From contig NC_133532.1 in assembly GCF_048544455.1 (NCBI RefSeq), forward strand, positions 15,564,948 through 15,628,947: DNA of 64,000 nt. Direction: 5' to 3'. Every line of letters starts with the position of its first letter. Positions within the stretch are counted from its first letter, which is position 1. The notes beneath the pieces were generated by a model. The model did no database searches. It saw only the letters and a program-made list of their open reading frames with translations, and had not been told where the DNA came from. The position numbers and the translations under genes were made by a program. Of the stretch, positions 29,810-43,519 are shown one piece after another. The stretch comes from Silene latifolia (taxonomy: Eukaryota; Streptophyta; Magnoliopsida; Caryophyllales; Caryophyllaceae).

Positions 29810-30192
29810 TTTGGTTTCGCGTTTTTCACCACCCCTCCATGTCTCGTTCAGTTTGGTCTCACTTTTTTCACCTCGGCTAGAATAGAATAATATATCCAAA
29901 TGTATATGTGACTTTCCTTATTTTCTTCCTTGGTCGGTCGACCGCGTGCAAAATTAATCAAATATGTATATTACGAGTATTTTCCATACGTAGGTACCGT
30001 GAAATGTTGAAGGTTCCCATGATATTCGGGTATTTTCCATGACGTATCCCCCGCGGGGAAGAAAGGTTTACGTAACGGGCATGCAGATTACTTAAGGAAT
30101 AAAAAAAGTATAACGGGGCTAAATAAATCCCACATCGAGAAAACATGGATAGGTTTAACCGTTAATAAGCCCCTGCTTGACACTTGATTATT

Positions 30193-30500
30193 GCCGAGCT
30201 CGATGAACATGAGCTTGTAACCCGAGTGGGGGCTCCGAGGTGACGGAACATGGACTCATTTGCTTGGGTCGGGTCTTTGGGTCACGGTTGTATCTTTGGC
30301 TCGCCTCTCCAAGTTGGGAGTCGGTGCCCTCGGCACGGCCGAAGGGCCGAGTCGACGGGGCCCTAGAGTGGAGGGGACCGCGTGAGGTGGTTTCACGAGC
30401 AACGAGCACCTCCCGCTCTCGTCGGTGGAAGGATAACGAGCCGGTCTTTGCCGGGCCCATTAGTACTGTTCGGTGAGATCTCAATGAACCACCACCTTTT
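30193..30500 (+). ncRNA. 7SL: 7SL RNA, unit 4
   Basis: Full length but with clustered differences: GGACTCATTTGC, CACGGTTGTATCTTTGG, GAGGTGGTTTCACGAGC, CGGTCTTTGCCGGG and CTGTTCGGTGAGATCTC. All fall where typical copies have CAG or CTG. Confidence 0.8.
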
Positions 30501-31311
30501 TCTTTTCTTTTTCAAACCCCGGCCCTCGAGAGGCCCGACGACGCTCTTTGACGGTCCCTCACGACGGGGAAAAAACAAACTAAAAGAGAAGCTACTAACC
30601 GAACAAGCTAAGCGAAGCCACCCCATGATGGATGTTTACGAGAACCACCGCCTTTTTTTTGCTAAGTAAAAAAGAGCTCGTTATTCATAATACAGAGCCG
30701 ACGGCGATCTCGCACATTTGAAAAATAAATCCAAAAAAAAAAAAAAAAAAAATAGAAAATCGGGTAAACGAGCCGTTCCGTATAGCGCACTTTTGAAAAC
30801 GAACGATTTGAATCTAAAAGGAATAGCTACAACCCGGGAAAGGGTAGCCATTTTGTAGGGAGGAGTTAATATGGGTGAAAGACCGTCAATTCTACTCTTC
30901 AAAAAATTATGGCCAGGCGTGCGAAGATGTTTATTTATTTATTTACACAATAATTTTCGTAAGTTGGTCTCGAAAAGCCCGAATTTTTCTATGGGTTTCG
31001 CCGTCGCAACGTCTTTGCCTATTCCATATAGTAAGCCTATTACTTGTTAGCTCTTCATGGTTTTTGAGCTACGTCCCCTGGCGGTGGTAGTAGAATAATG
31101 CGGCTAATGTTAATAGTCTACATTATTATACCAATAGAAAATATTGATCTCACAAACCATATCCAACGTCGAGCAAGATCACGGTTCCGTATACAAGAAA
31201 CTCCCCGCCTTGTCATATATAATAACAAAGAGAAATGTCCCACATCGGCCGTGAAACAAGAGGGAGCTGAATCGTCAGATATAAAAAGCCATAAGTGCAT
31301 AGGAATAAGGC

Positions 31312-31508
31312 ATACCTTTCTCGGCCTTTTGGCTAAGATCAAGTGTAGTATCTGTTCTTATCAGTTTAATATCTGATATGTGGGCCAATGGCTCACACGA
31401 TATTAAATTAATTTTTTAAGGGGGAAAGTCCACCACAGTAGCTTGCTATTGGGGCTTTCGAGCGTCTCCCTGCGTTGCACTACAAAGACGGGCCAGGCGT
31501 ACCCCCTC
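31312..31508 (+). ncRNA. U2: U2 snRNA, unit 4
   Basis: Full length with intact 5' half. Stem IV is altered (CTCCCTGCG and CAAAGACGGG). One extra C in the tail. Confidence 0.95.
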
Positions 31509-31905
31509 CATATCTAGTCCACTTTGGTTTCGCGTTTTTCACCACCCCTCCATGTCTCGTTCAGTTTGGTCTCACTTTTTTCACCTCGGCTAGAATAGAA
31601 TAATATATCCAAATGTATATGTGACTTTCCTTATTTTCTTCCTTGGTCGGTCGACCGCGTGCAAAATTAATCAAATATGTATATTACGAGATTTTTCCAT
31701 ACGTAGGTACCGTGAAATGTTGAAGGTTCCCATGATATTCGGGTATTTTCCATGACGTATCCCCCGCGGGGAAGAAAGGTTTACGTAACGGGCATGCAGA
31801 TTACTTAAGGAATAAAAAAAGTATAACGGGGCTAAGTAAATCCCACATCGAGAAAACATGGATAGGTTTAACCGTTAATAAGCCCCTGCTTGACACTTGA
31901 TTATT

Positions 31906-32216
31906 GCCGAGCTCGAGAATAACATGAGCTTGTAACCCGAGTGGGGGCTCGAGGTGACGGAACATGGACTCATTGCTTGGGTCGGGTCTTTGGGTCAGCT
32001 GTATGCTGGCTCGCCCTCTCCAAGTTGGGAGTCGGTGCCCTCGGCACGGCCGAAGGGCCGAGTCGACGGGGCCCTAGAGGGGAGGGGACCGCGTGAGGCT
32101 GGTTTCACAGAGCAACGAGCACCTCCCGCTCTCGTCAGTGGAAGGATAAGGAGCCGGTGCTGCCCGGGCCCATTAGTACCTGTTCAGCTGAGATCTCCAA
32201 TGAACCACCACCTTTT
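31906..32216 (+). ncRNA. 7SL: 7SL RNA, unit 5
   Basis: Full length with intact CAGC-TGTAT-GCTG hairpin. The helix-3 loop is enlarged (GAGCTCGAGAATAACATGAG) and GATAAGGAGCC replaces GATAACGAGCC. Confidence 0.85.
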
Positions 32217-33034
32217 TCTTTTCTTTTTCAAACCCCCGACCCCCTGAGAGGCCCGACGACGCTCTTTGACGGTCCCTCACGACGGGGGAAAAAACAAACT
32301 AAAAGAGAAGCTACTAACCGAACAAGCTAAGCGAAGCCACCCGCGATGGATGTTTACGAGAACCACCGCCTTTTTCGCTGCTAAGTAAAAAAGAGCTCGT
32401 TATTCATAATACCGAGCCGACGGCAGTCTCGCACATTTGAAAAATAAATCCGAAAAAAAAAAAAAGGAAATACAGAAAATCGGGTAAACGAGCCCGTTCC
32501 GTATAGCGCACTTTTGAAAACGAACGATTTGAATCTAAAAGGAATAGCTACAACCCGGGAAAGGGTAGCCATTTTGTAGGGAGGAGTTAATATGGGTGAA
32601 AGACCGTCAATTCTACTCTTCAAAAAATTATGGCCAGGCGTGCGAAGATGTTTATTTATTTATTTACACAATAATTTTCGTAAGTTGGTCTCGAAAAGCC
32701 CGAATTTTTCTATGGGTTTCGCCGTCGCAACGTGCTTTGCCTATTCCGTATAGTAAGCCTATTACTTGTTAGCTCTTCATGGTTTTTGAGCTACGTCCCC
32801 TGGCGGTGGTAGTAGAATAATGCGGCTAATGTTAATAGTCTACATTATTATACCAATAGAAAATATTGATCTCACAAACCATATCCAACGTCGAGCAAGA
32901 TCGCCGGTTCCGTATACAAGAAACTCCCTGCCTTGTCATATATAATAACAAAGAGAAATGTCCCACATCGGCCGTGAAACAAGAGGGAGCTGAATCGTCA
33001 GATATAAAAAGCCATAAGTGCATAGGAATAAGGC

Positions 33035-33228
33035 ATACCTTTCTCGGCCTTTTGGCTAAGATCAAGTGTAGTATCTGTTCTTATCAGTTTAATATCTGAT
33101 ATGTGGGCCAATGGCTCACACGATATTAAATTAATTTTTAAGGGGAAAGTCCACCACGGTAGCTTGCTATTGGGGCTTTCGAGCGTCTCCGTGCGTTGCA
33201 CTACAAAGACGGGCCGGGCGTACCCCTC
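33035..33228 (+). ncRNA. U2: U2 snRNA, unit 5
   Basis: Same form as unit 3: intact GTAGTA and stem IIa, with the altered 3' arm of stem IV (CAAAGACGGGCCGGG). Confidence 0.95.
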
Positions 33229-33625
33229 CATATCTAGTCCACTTTGGTTTCGCGTTTTTCACCACCCCTCCATGTCTCGTTCAGTTTGGTCTCACTTTTT
33301 TCACCTCGGCTAGAATAGAATAATATATCCAAATGTATATGTGACTTTCCTTATTTTCTTCCTTGGTCGGTCGACCGCGTGCAAAATTAATCAAATATGT
33401 ATATTACGAGATTTTTCCATACGTAGGTACCGTGAAATGTTGAAGGTTCCCATGATATTCGGGTATTTTCCATGACGTATCCCCCGCGGGGAAGAAAGGT
33501 TTACGTAACGGGCATGCAGATTACTTAAGGAATAAAAAAAGTATAACGGGGCTAAGTAAATCCCACATCGAGAAAACATGGATAGGTTTAACCGTTAATA
33601 AGCCCCTGCTTGACACTTGATTATT

Positions 33626-33932
33626 GCCGAGCTCGAATAACATGAGCTTGTAACAGAAGTGGGGGCTCAGGTGACGGAACATGGACTCCATTTGCTTGGG
33701 TCGGGTCTTTGGGTCACCGTTGTATCTTTGGCTCGCCCTCTCCAAGTTGGGAGTCGGTGCCCTCGGCACGGCCGAAGGGCCGAGTCGACGGGGCCCTAGA
33801 GTGGAGGGGACGCGTGAGGTGGTTTCACGAGCAACGAGCACCTCCCGCTCTCGTCGGTGGAAGGATAACGAGCCGGTCTTTGCCGGGCCCATTAGTACTC
33901 ATTGGTGAGATCTCAATGAACCACCACCTTTT
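33626..33932 (+). ncRNA. 7SL: 7SL RNA, unit 6
   Basis: Full length, with changes similar to unit 4 plus GTAACAGAAGTGGGGGC in place of GTAACCCGAGTGGGGGC, just after the TGTAA turn. Confidence 0.8.
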
Positions 33933-34759
33933 TCTTTTCTTTTTCAAACCCCGAGCCCCCCGAGAGGCACGACGACGCTCTTTGACGGTCCCTCACGACG
34001 GGGAAAAAACAAACTAAAAGAGAAGCTACTAACAAGAACAAGCTAAGCGAAGCCACCCCAGTGATGGATGTTTACGAGAACCACCGCCACCCCATTTTGC
34101 TAAGTAAAAAAGAGCTCGTTATTCATAATACCAGAGCCGACGGCGATCTCGCACATTTGAAAAATAAATCGAAAAAAAAAAAAAAAAAAAAAAGGAAATA
34201 CGAGAAAATCGTAAACGAGCAGTTCCGTATAGCGCACTTTTGAAAACGAACGATTTGAATCTAAAAGGAATAGCTACAACCCGGGAAAGGGTAGCCATTT
34301 TGTAGGGAGGAGTTAATATGGGTGAAAGACCGTCAATTCTACTCTTCAAAAAATTATGGCCAGGCGTGCGAAGATGTTTATTTATTTATTTACACAATAA
34401 TTTTCGTAAGTTGGTCTCGAAAAGCCCGAATTTTTCTATGGGTTTCGCCGTCGCAACGTCTTTGCCTATTCCGTATAGTAAGCCTATTACTTGTTAGCTC
34501 TTCATGGTTTTTGAGCTACGTCCCCTGGCGGTGGTAGTAGAATAATGCGGCTAATGTTAATAGTCTACATTATTATACCAATAGAAAATATTGATCTCAC
34601 AAACCATATCCAACGTCGAGCAAGATCGCCGGTTCCGTATACAAGAAACTCCCTGCCTTGTCATATATAATAACAAAGAGAAATGTCCCACATCGGCCGT
34701 GAAACAAGAGGGAGCTGAATCGTCAGATATAAAAAGCCATAAGTGCATATGAATAAGGC

Positions 34760-34955
34760 ATACCTTTCTCGGCCTTTTGGCTAAGATCAAGTGTAGTATC
34801 TGTTCTTATCAGTTTAATATCTGATATGTGGGCCAATGGCTCACACGATATTAAATTAATTTTTTAAGGGGGAAAGTCCACCACAGTAGCTTGCTATTGG
34901 GGCTTTCGAGCGTCTCCCGTGCGTTGCACTACAGCACGGGCCAGGCGTACCCCTC
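34760..34955 (+). ncRNA. U2: U2 snRNA, unit 6 (reference 196-nt form)
   Basis: All U2 landmarks are intact. Stem IV is perfect: CCCGTGC and GCACGGG close the loop GTTGCACTACA. This is the form I take as functional. Confidence 0.97.
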
Positions 34956-35348
34956 CATATCTAGTCCACTTTGGTTTCGCGTTTTTCACCACCCCTCCAT
35001 GTCTCGTTCAGTTTGGTCTCACTTTTTTCACCTCGGCTAGAATAGAATAATATATCCAAATGTATATGTGACTTTCCTTATTTTCTTCCTTGGTCGGTCG
35101 ACCGCGTGCAAAATTAATCAAATATGTATATTACGAGATTTTTCCATACGTAGGTACCGTGAAATGTTGAAGGTTCCCATGATATTCGGGTATTTTCCAT
35201 GACGTATCCCCCGCGGGGAAGAAAGGTTTACGTAACGGGCATGCAGATTACTTAAGGAATAAAAAAAGTATAACGGGGCTAAGTAAATCCCACATCGAGA
35301 AAACATGGATAGGTTTTAGTTAATAAGCCCCGCTGACACTTGATTATT

Positions 35349-35652
35349 GCCGAGCTCGATAACATGAGCTTGTAACCCGAGTGGGGGCTCAGGTGACGGA
35401 ACATGGACTCATTTGCTTGGGTCGGGTCTTTGGTCGGTCATCTTTGGCTCGCCCTCTCCAAGTTGGGAGTCGGTGCCTCGCACGGCCGAAGGGCCGAGTC
35501 GACGGGGCCCTAGAGGGGAGGGGACCGCGTGAGGCTGGTTTCACAGAGCAACGAGCACCTCCCGCTCTCGTCAGTGGAAGGATAAGGAGCCGGTGCTGCC
35601 CGGGCCCATTAGTACCTGTTCAGCTGAGATCTCCAATGAACCACCACCTTTT
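35349..35652 (+). ncRNA. 7SL: 7SL RNA, unit 7
   Basis: Full length. The gap from USE to TATA is shortened to 23 bases (GGTTTTAGTTAATAAG) and GTCTTTGGTCGGTC replaces the GGGTCA hairpin start. Confidence 0.8.
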
Positions 35653-36467
35653 TCTTTTCTTTTTCAAACCCCGGCCCCTCGAGAGGCCCGACGACGCTCT
35701 TTGACGGTCCCTCACGACGGGGAAAAAACAAACTAAAAGAGAAGCTACTAACCGAACAAGCTAAGCGAAGCCACCCCGCATGATGGATGTTTACGAGAAC
35801 CACCGCCTTTTTTTTGCTAAGTAAAAAAGAGCTCGTTATTCATAATACCGAGCCGACGGCGATCTCGCACATTTGAAAAATAAATCCGAAAAAAAAAAAA
35901 AGGAAATACTGAGAAAATCGGTAAACGAGCCGTTCCGTATAGCGCACTTTTGAAAACGAACGATTTGAATCTAAAAGGAATAGCTACAACCCGGGAAAGG
36001 GTAGCCATTTTGTAGGGAGGAGTTAATATGGGTGAAAGACCGTCAATTCTACTCTTCAAAAATTATGGCGGGCGTGCGAAGATGTTTATTTATTTATTTA
36101 CACAATAATTTTCGTAAGTTGGTCTCGAAAAGCCCGAATTTTTCTATGGGTTTCGCCGTCGCAACGTCTTTGCCTATTCCGTATAGTAAGCCTATTACTT
36201 GTTAGCTCTTCATGGTTTTTGAGCTACGTCCCCTGGCGGTGGTAGTAGAATAATGCGGCTAATGTTAATAGTCTACATTATTATACCAATAGAAAATATT
36301 GATCTCACAAACCATATCCAACGTCGAGCAAGATCGCCGGTTCCGTATACAAGAAACTCCCTGCCTTGTCATATATAATAACAAAGAGAAATGTCCCACA
36401 TCGGCCGTGAAACAAGAGGGAGTGAATCGTCGAGATATAAAAAGCCATAAGTGCATAGGAATAAGGC

Positions 36468-36655
36468 ATACCTTTCTCGGCCTTTTGGCTAAGATCAAGT
36501 GTAGTATCTGTTCTTATCGGTTTAATATCGATATGTGGGCCAATGGCTCACACGATATTAAATTAATTTTTAAGGGGAAAGTCCACCACGGTAGCTTGCT
36601 ATTGGGGCTTCGAGCGTCTCCGTGCGTTGCACTAAAGACGGGCGGCGTGCCCCTC
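36468..36655 (+). ncRNA. U2: U2 snRNA, unit 7, diverged
   Basis: At 188 nt this is the shortest of the copies that keep both ends. Both arms of stem IIa are changed (TATCGG, TCGATA), GGGGCTTCGAGC lacks a T, and stem IV is damaged (CACTAAAGACGGGCGGCG). Confidence 0.9.
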
Positions 36656-37052
36656 CATATCTAGTCCACTTTGGTTTCGCGTTTTTCACCACCCCTCCAT
36701 GTCTCGTTCAGTTTGGTCTCACTTTTTTCACCTCGGCTAGAATAGAATAATATATCCAAATGTATATGTGACTTTCCTTATTTTCTTCCTTGGTCGGTCG
36801 ACCGCGTGCAAAATTAATCAAATATGTATATTACGAGATTTTTCCATACGTAGGTACCGTGAAATGTTGAAGGTTCCCATGATATTCGGGTATTTTCCAT
36901 GACGTATCCCCCGCGGGGAAGAAAGGTTTACGTAACGGGCATGCAGATTACTTAAGGAATAAAAAAAGTATAACGGGGCTAAGTAAATCCCACATCGAGA
37001 AAACATGGATAGGTTTAACCGTTAATAAGCCCCTGCTTGACACTTGATTATT

Positions 37053-37358
37053 GCCGAGCTCAGTAACATGAGCTTGTAACCGAGTGGGGGCTCGAGGTGA
37101 CGGAACATGGACTCATTTGCTTGGGTCGGGTCTTTGGGTGTTGTATCTTTGGCTCGCTCCCTCCAAGTTGGGAGTCGGTGCCCTCGGCACGGCCGAAGGG
37201 CCGAGTCGACGGGGCCCTAGAGGGGAGGGGACCGCGTGAGGCTGGTTTCACAGAGCAACGAGCACCTCCCGCTCTCGTCAGTGGAAGGATAAGGAGCCGG
37301 TGCTGCCCGGGCCCATTAGTACTGTTCAGCTGAGATCTCCAATGAACCACCACCTTTT
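37053..37358 (+). ncRNA. 7SL: 7SL RNA, unit 8
   Basis: Full length with a typical helix-3 loop (CAGTAACATG). The hairpin is reduced to GGGTGTTGTATCTTTGGC. Confidence 0.8.
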
Positions 37359-38175
37359 TCTTTTCTTTTTCAAACCCCGAGCCCCCGAGAGGCACGACGA
37401 CGCTCTTTGACGGTCCCTCACGACGGGGAAAAAACAAACTAAAAGAGAAGCTACTAACCGAACAAGCTAAGCGAAGCCACCCATGATGGATGTTTACGAG
37501 AACCACCGCCTTTTTCTCTGCTAAGTAAAAAAGAGCTCGTTATTCATAATACCGAGCCGACGGCAGTCTCGCACATTTGAAAAATAAATCCGAAAAAAAA
37601 AAAAAAAGGAAATACAGAAAATCGGGTAAACGAGCCCGTTCCGTATAGCGCACTTTTGAAAACGAACGATTTGAATCTAAAAGGAATAGCTACAACCCGG
37701 GAAAGGGTAGCCATTTTGTAGGGAGGAGTTAATATGGGTGAAAGACCGTCAATTCTACTCTTCAAAAAATTATGGCGGGCGTGCGAAGATGTTTATTTAT
37801 TTATTTACACAATAATTTTCGTAAGTTGGTCTCGAAAAGCCCGAATTTTTCTATGGGTTTCGTCGCACGCAACGTCTTTGCCTATTCCGTATAGTAAGCC
37901 TATTACTTGTTAGCTCTTCATGGTTTTTGAGCTACGTCCCCTGGCGGTGGTAGTAGAATAATGCGGCTAATGTTAATAGTCTACATTATTATACCAATAG
38001 AAAATATTGATCTCACAAACCATATCCAACGTCGAGCAAGATCGCCGGTTCCGTATACAAGAAACTCCCTGCCTTGTCATATATAATAACAAAGAGAAAT
38101 GTCCCACATCGGCCGTGAAACAAGAGGGAGCTGAATCGTCAGATATAAAAAGCCATAAGTGCATAGGAATAAGGC

Positions 38176-38367
38176 ATACATTTCTCGGCCTTTTGGCTAA
38201 GATCAAGTGTAGTATCTGTTCTTATCAGTTTAATATCTGATATGTGGGCCAATGGCTCACACGATATTAAATTAATTTTTAAGGGGAAAGTCCACCACAG
38301 TAGCTTGCTATTGGGGCTTTCGGCGTCTCCGTGCGTTGCACTACAAAGACGGGCCGGCGTACCCCTC
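38176..38367 (+). ncRNA. U2: U2 snRNA, unit 8
   Basis: Full length, but the 5' end reads ATACATTTCTCGG, with A for C at nt 5. Stem IIa is intact; stem IV has the CAAAGACGGG form and GGCGTCTCC lacks two bases. Confidence 0.93.
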
Positions 38368-38764
38368 CATATCTAGTCCACTTTGGTTTCGCGTTTTTCA
38401 CCACCCCTCCATGTCTCGTTCAGTTTGGTCTCACTTTTTTCACCTCGGCTAGAATAGAATAATATATCCAAATGTATATGTGACTTTCCTTATTTTCTTC
38501 CTTGGTCGGTCGACCGCGTGCAAAATTAATCAAATATGTATATTACGAGATTTTTCCATACGTAGGTACCGTGAAATGTTGAAGGTTCCCATGATATTCG
38601 GGTATTTTCCATGACGTATCCCCCGCGGGGAAGAAAGGTTTACGTAACGGGCATGCAGATTACTTAAGGAATAAAAAAAGTATAACGGGGCTAAATAAAT
38701 CCCACATCGAGAAAACATGGATAGGTTTAACCGTTAATAAGCCCCTGCTTGACACTTGATTATT

Positions 38765-39069
38765 GCCGAGCTCGATTAACATGAGCTTGTAACCCGAGTG
38801 GGGGCTCCGAGGTGACGGAACATGGACTCATTTGCTTGGGTCGGGTCTTTGGGTCGGTGTATCGGCTCGCCCTCTCCAAGTTCGGAGTCGGTGCCCTCGG
38901 CACGGCCGAAGGGCCGAGTCGACGGGGCCCTAGAGGGGAGGGGACCGCGTGAGGCTGGTTTCACAGAGCAACGAGCACCTCCCGCTCTCGTCAGTGGAAG
39001 GATAACGAGCCGGTGCTGCCCGGGCCCATTAGTACTTGTTGGTGAGATCTCAATGAACCACCACCTTTT
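38765..39069 (+). ncRNA. 7SL: 7SL RNA, unit 9
   Basis: Full length. The hairpin is shortened to GGGTCGGTGTATCGGCTCG; CTTGTTGGTGAGATCTC replaces CCTGTTCAGCTGAGATCTCC. Confidence 0.8.
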
Positions 39070-39886
39070 TCTTTTCTTTTTCAAACCCCGCCCCCGAGAG
39101 GCCCGACGACGCTCTTTGACGGTCCCTCACGACGGGGAAAAAACAAACTAAAAGAGAAGCTACTAACAAGAACAAGCTAAGCGAAGCCACCCCATGATGG
39201 ATGTTTACGAGAACCACCGCCTTTTTTTGCTAAGTAAAAAGAGCTCGTTATTCATAATACCGAGCCGACGGCGATCTCGCACATTTGAAAAATAAATCCG
39301 AAAAAAAAAAAAAAAAGGAAATACGAGAAAATCGGGTAAACGAGCCGTTCCGTATAGCGCACTTTTGAAAACGAACGATTTGAATCTAAAAGGAATAGCT
39401 ACAACCCGGGAAAGGGTAGCCATTTTGTAGGGAGGAGTTAATATGGGTGAAAGACCGTCAATTCTACTCTTCAAAAAATTATGGCCAGGCGTGCGAAGAT
39501 GTTTATTTATTTATTTACACAATAATTTTCGTAAGTTGGTCTCGAAAAGCCCGAATTTTTCTATGGGTTTCGCCGTCGCAACGCGTCTTTGCCTATTCCG
39601 TATAGTAAGCCTATTACTTGTTAGCTCTTTATGGTTTTTGAGCTACGTCCCCTGGCGGTGGTAGTAGAATAATGCGGCTAATGTTAATAGTCTACATTAT
39701 TATACCAATAGAAAATATTGATCTCACAAACCATATCCAACGTCGAGCAAGATCGCCGGTTCCGTATACAAGAAACTCCCTGCCTTGTCATATATAATAA
39801 CAAAGAGAAATGTCCCACATCGGCCGTGAAACAAGAGGGAGCTGAATCGTCAGATATAAAAAGCCATAAGTGCATAGGAATAAGGC

Positions 39887-40079
39887 ATACCTTTCTCGGC
39901 CTTTTGGCTAAGATCAAGTGTAGTATCTGTTTTATCGTTTAATATCCGATATGTGGGCCAATGGCTCACACGATATTAAATTAATTTTTTAAGGGGGAAA
40001 GTCCACCACAGTAGCTTGCTATTGGGGCTTTCGAGCGTCTCCCTGCGTTGCACTACAAAGACGGCCAGGCGTACCCCTC
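39887..40079 (+). ncRNA. U2: U2 snRNA, unit 9
   Basis: Full length; the region after GTAGTATCTG reads TTTTATCGTTTAATATCCGA, so stem IIa has lost a pair. Stem IV has CAAAGACGGCC. Confidence 0.92.
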
Positions 40080-40474
40080 CATATCTAGTCCACTTTGGTT
40101 TCGCGTTTTTCACCACCCCTCCATGTCTCGTTCAGTTTGGTCTCACTTTTTTCACCTCGGCTAGAATAGAATAATATATCCAAATGTATATGTGACTTTC
40201 CTTATTTTCTTCCTTGGTCGGTCGACCGCGTGCAAAATTAATCAAATATGTATATTACGAGATTTTTCCATACGTAGGTACCGTGAAATGTTGAAGGTTC
40301 CCATGATATTCGGGTATTTTCCATGACGTATCCCCGCGGGAAGAAAGGTTTACGTAACGGGCATGCAGATTACTTAAGGAATAAAAAAAGTATAACGGGG
40401 CTAAATAAATCCCACACCGAGAAAACATGGATAGGTTTAACCGTTAATAAGCCCCTGCTTGACACTTGATTATT

Positions 40475-40782
40475 GCCGAGCTCAGTAACATGAGCTTGTA
40501 ACCCGAGTGGGGGCTCCGAGGTGACGGAACATGGACTCGCTTTGCTTGGGTCGGGTCTTTGGGTCACCAGATCTTTGGCTCGCCCTCTCCAAGTTCGGAG
40601 TCGGTGCCCTCGGCCGGAAGAAGGGCCGAGTCGACGGGGCCCTAGAGGGGAGGGGACCGCGTGAGGTGGTTTCACGAGCAACGAGCACCTCCCGCTCTCG
40701 TCGGTGGAAGGATAACGAGCCGGTGCTGCCCGGGCCCATTAGTACCTGTTCAGCTGAGATCTCCAATGAACCACCACCTTTT
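40475..40782 (+). ncRNA. 7SL: 7SL RNA, unit 10
   Basis: Full length. CTCGGCCGGAAGAAGGGCCG replaces the stem CTCGGCACGGCCGAAGGGCC; the 3' half is typical. Confidence 0.82.
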
Positions 40783-41597
40783 TCTTTTCTTTTTCAAACC
40801 CCCGACCCCCTGAGAGGCACGACGACGCTCTTTGACGGTCCCTCACGACGGGGGAAAAAACAAACTAAAAGAGAAGCTACTAACCGAACAAGCTAAGCGA
40901 AGCCACCCATGATGGATGTTTACGAGAACCACCGCCTTTTTTTGCTAAGTAAAAAAGAGCTCGTTATTCATAATACCGAGCCGACGATAGATCTCGCACA
41001 TTTGAAAAATAAATCCGAAAAAAAAAAAAAAAAAATACTGAGAAAATCGGGTAAACGAGCCGTTCGTATAGCGCACTTTTGAAAACGAACGATTTGAATC
41101 TAAAAGGAATAGCTACAACCCGGGAAAGGGTAGCCATTTTGTAGGGAGGAGTTAATATGGGTGAAAGACCGTCAATTCTACTCTTCAAAAAATTATGGCC
41201 AGGCGTGCGAAGATGTTTATTTATTTATTTACACAATAATTTTCGTAAGTTGGTCTCGAAAAGCCCGAATTTTTCTATGGGTTTCGCCGTCGCAACGTGC
41301 TGCCTATTCCGTATAGTAAGCCTATTACTTGTTAGCTCTTTATGGTTTTTGAGCTACGTCCCCTGGCGGTGGTAGTAGAATAATGCGGCTAATGTTAATA
41401 GTCTACATTATTATACCAATAGAAAATATTGATCTCACAAACCATATCCAACGTCGAGCAAGATCGCTAGGTTCGTATACAAGAAACTCCCCGCCTTGTC
41501 ATATATAATAACAAAGAGAAATGTCCCACATCGGCCGTGAAACAAGAGGGAGCTGAATCGTCAGATATAAAATGCCATAAGTGCATAGGAATAAGGC

Positions 41598-41793
41598 ATA
41601 CCTTTCTCGGCCTTTTGGCTAAGATCAAGTGTAGTATCTGTTCTTATCAGTTTAATATCTGATATGTGGGCCAATGGCTCACACGATATTAAATTAATTT
41701 TTTAAGGGGGAAAGTCCACCACAGTAGCTTGCTATTGGGGCTTTCGAGCGTCTCCCGTGCGTTGCACTACAGCACGGGCCAGGCGTACCCCTC
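41598..41793 (+). ncRNA. U2: U2 snRNA, unit 10
   Basis: 196-nt reference form with perfect stem IV. Its TATA reads TATAAAATG in place of TATAAAAAG. Confidence 0.97.
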
Positions 41794-42190
41794 CATATCT
41801 AGTCCACTTTGGTTTCGCGTTTTTCACCACCCCTCCATGTCTCGTTCAGTTTGGTCTCACTTTTTTCACCTCGGCTAGAATAGAATAATATATCCAAATG
41901 TATATGTGACTTTCCTTATTTTCTTCCTTGGTCGGTCGACCGCGTGCAAAATTAATCAAATATGTATATTACAAGATTTTTCCGTACGTAGGTACCGTGA
42001 AATGTTGAAGGTTCCCATGATATTCGGGTATTTTCCATGACGTATCCCCCGCGGGGAAGAAAGGTTTACGTAACGGGCATGCAGATTACTTAAGGAATAA
42101 AAAAAGTATAACGGGGCTAAATAAATCCCACACCGAGAAAACATGGATAGGTTTAACCGTTAATAAGCCCCTGCTTGACACTTGATTATT

Positions 42191-42501
42191 GCCGAGCTCA
42201 GTAACATGAGCTTGTAACCCGAGTGGGGGCTCCGAGGTGACGGAACATGGACTCCGCTGCTTGGGTCGGGTCTTTGGGTCAGCTGTATGCTGGCTCGCCC
42301 TCTCCAAGTTGGGAGTCGGTGCCCTCGGCACGGCCGAAGGGCCGAGTCGACGGGGCCCTAGAGTGGAGGGGACCGCGTGAGGTTGGTTTCACAGAGCAAC
42401 GAGCACCTCCCGCTCTCGTCAGTGGAAGGATAACGAGCCGGTGCTGCCCGGGCCCATTAGTACCTGTTCAGCTGAGATCTCCAATGAACCACCACCTTTT
42501 T
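42191..42501 (+). ncRNA. 7SL: 7SL RNA, unit 11
   Basis: Typical full-length copy with intact helix-3 loop, CCGCTGC and CAGC-TGTAT-GCTG hairpin. Confidence 0.87.
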
Positions 42502-43325
42502 TCTTTTCTTTTTCAAACCCCGAGGCCCCCCGAGAGGCACGACGACGCTCTTTGACGGTCCCTCACGACGGGGGAAAAACAAACTAAAAGAGAAGCTACT
42601 AACCGAACAAGCTAAGCGAAGCCACCCCGCAGTGGATGTTTACGAGAACCACCGCCTTTTTCGCTGCTAAGTAAAAAAGAGCTCGTTATTCATAATACCG
42701 AGCCGACGGCAGTCTCGCACATTTGAAAAATAAATCCAAAGAAAAAAAAAAAAAAAAGGAAATACTGAAAATCGGGTAAACGAGCCCGTTCCGTATAGCG
42801 CACTTTTGAAAACGAACGATTTGAATCTAAAAGGAATAGCTACAACCCGGGAAAGGGTAGCCATTTTGTAGGGAGGAGTTAATATGGGTGAAAGACCGTC
42901 AATTCTACTCTTCAAAAAATTATGGCCAGGCGTGCGAAGATGTTTATTTATTTATTTACACAATAATTTTCGTAAGTTGGTCTCGAAAAGCCCGAATTTT
43001 TCTATGGGTTTCGCCGTCGCAACGTCTTCGCCTATTCCGTATAGTAAGCCTATTACTTGTTAGCTCTTCATGGTTTTTGAGCTACGTCCCCTGGCGGTGG
43101 TAGTAGAATAATGCGGCTAATGTTAATAGTCTACATTATTATACCAATAGAAAATATTGATCTCACAAACCATATCCAACGTCGAGCAAGATCGCCGGTT
43201 CCGTATACAAGAAACTCCCTGCCTTGTCATATATAATAACAAAGAGAAATGTCCCACATCGGCCGTGAAACAAGAGGGAGCTGAATCGTCAGATATAAAA
43301 AGCCATAAGTGCATAGGAATAAGGC

Positions 43326-43519
43326 ATACCTTTCTCGGCCTTTTGGCTAAGATCAAGTGTAGTATCTGTTCTTATCGTTTAATATCGATATGTGGGCCAA
43401 TGGCTCACACGATATTAAATTAATTTTTTAAGGGGGAAAGTCCACACGAGTAGCTTGCTATTGGGGCTTTCGAGCGTCTCCCGTGCGTTGCACTACAAAG
43501 ACGGCCAGGCGTACCCCTC
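43326..43519 (+). ncRNA. U2: U2 snRNA, unit 11
   Basis: Full length; stem IIa is TATCG..CGATA, one pair shorter on both arms. The word before stem III reads CCACACGAGTAGC. The 3' box and stem IV region are otherwise like unit 9. Confidence 0.93.
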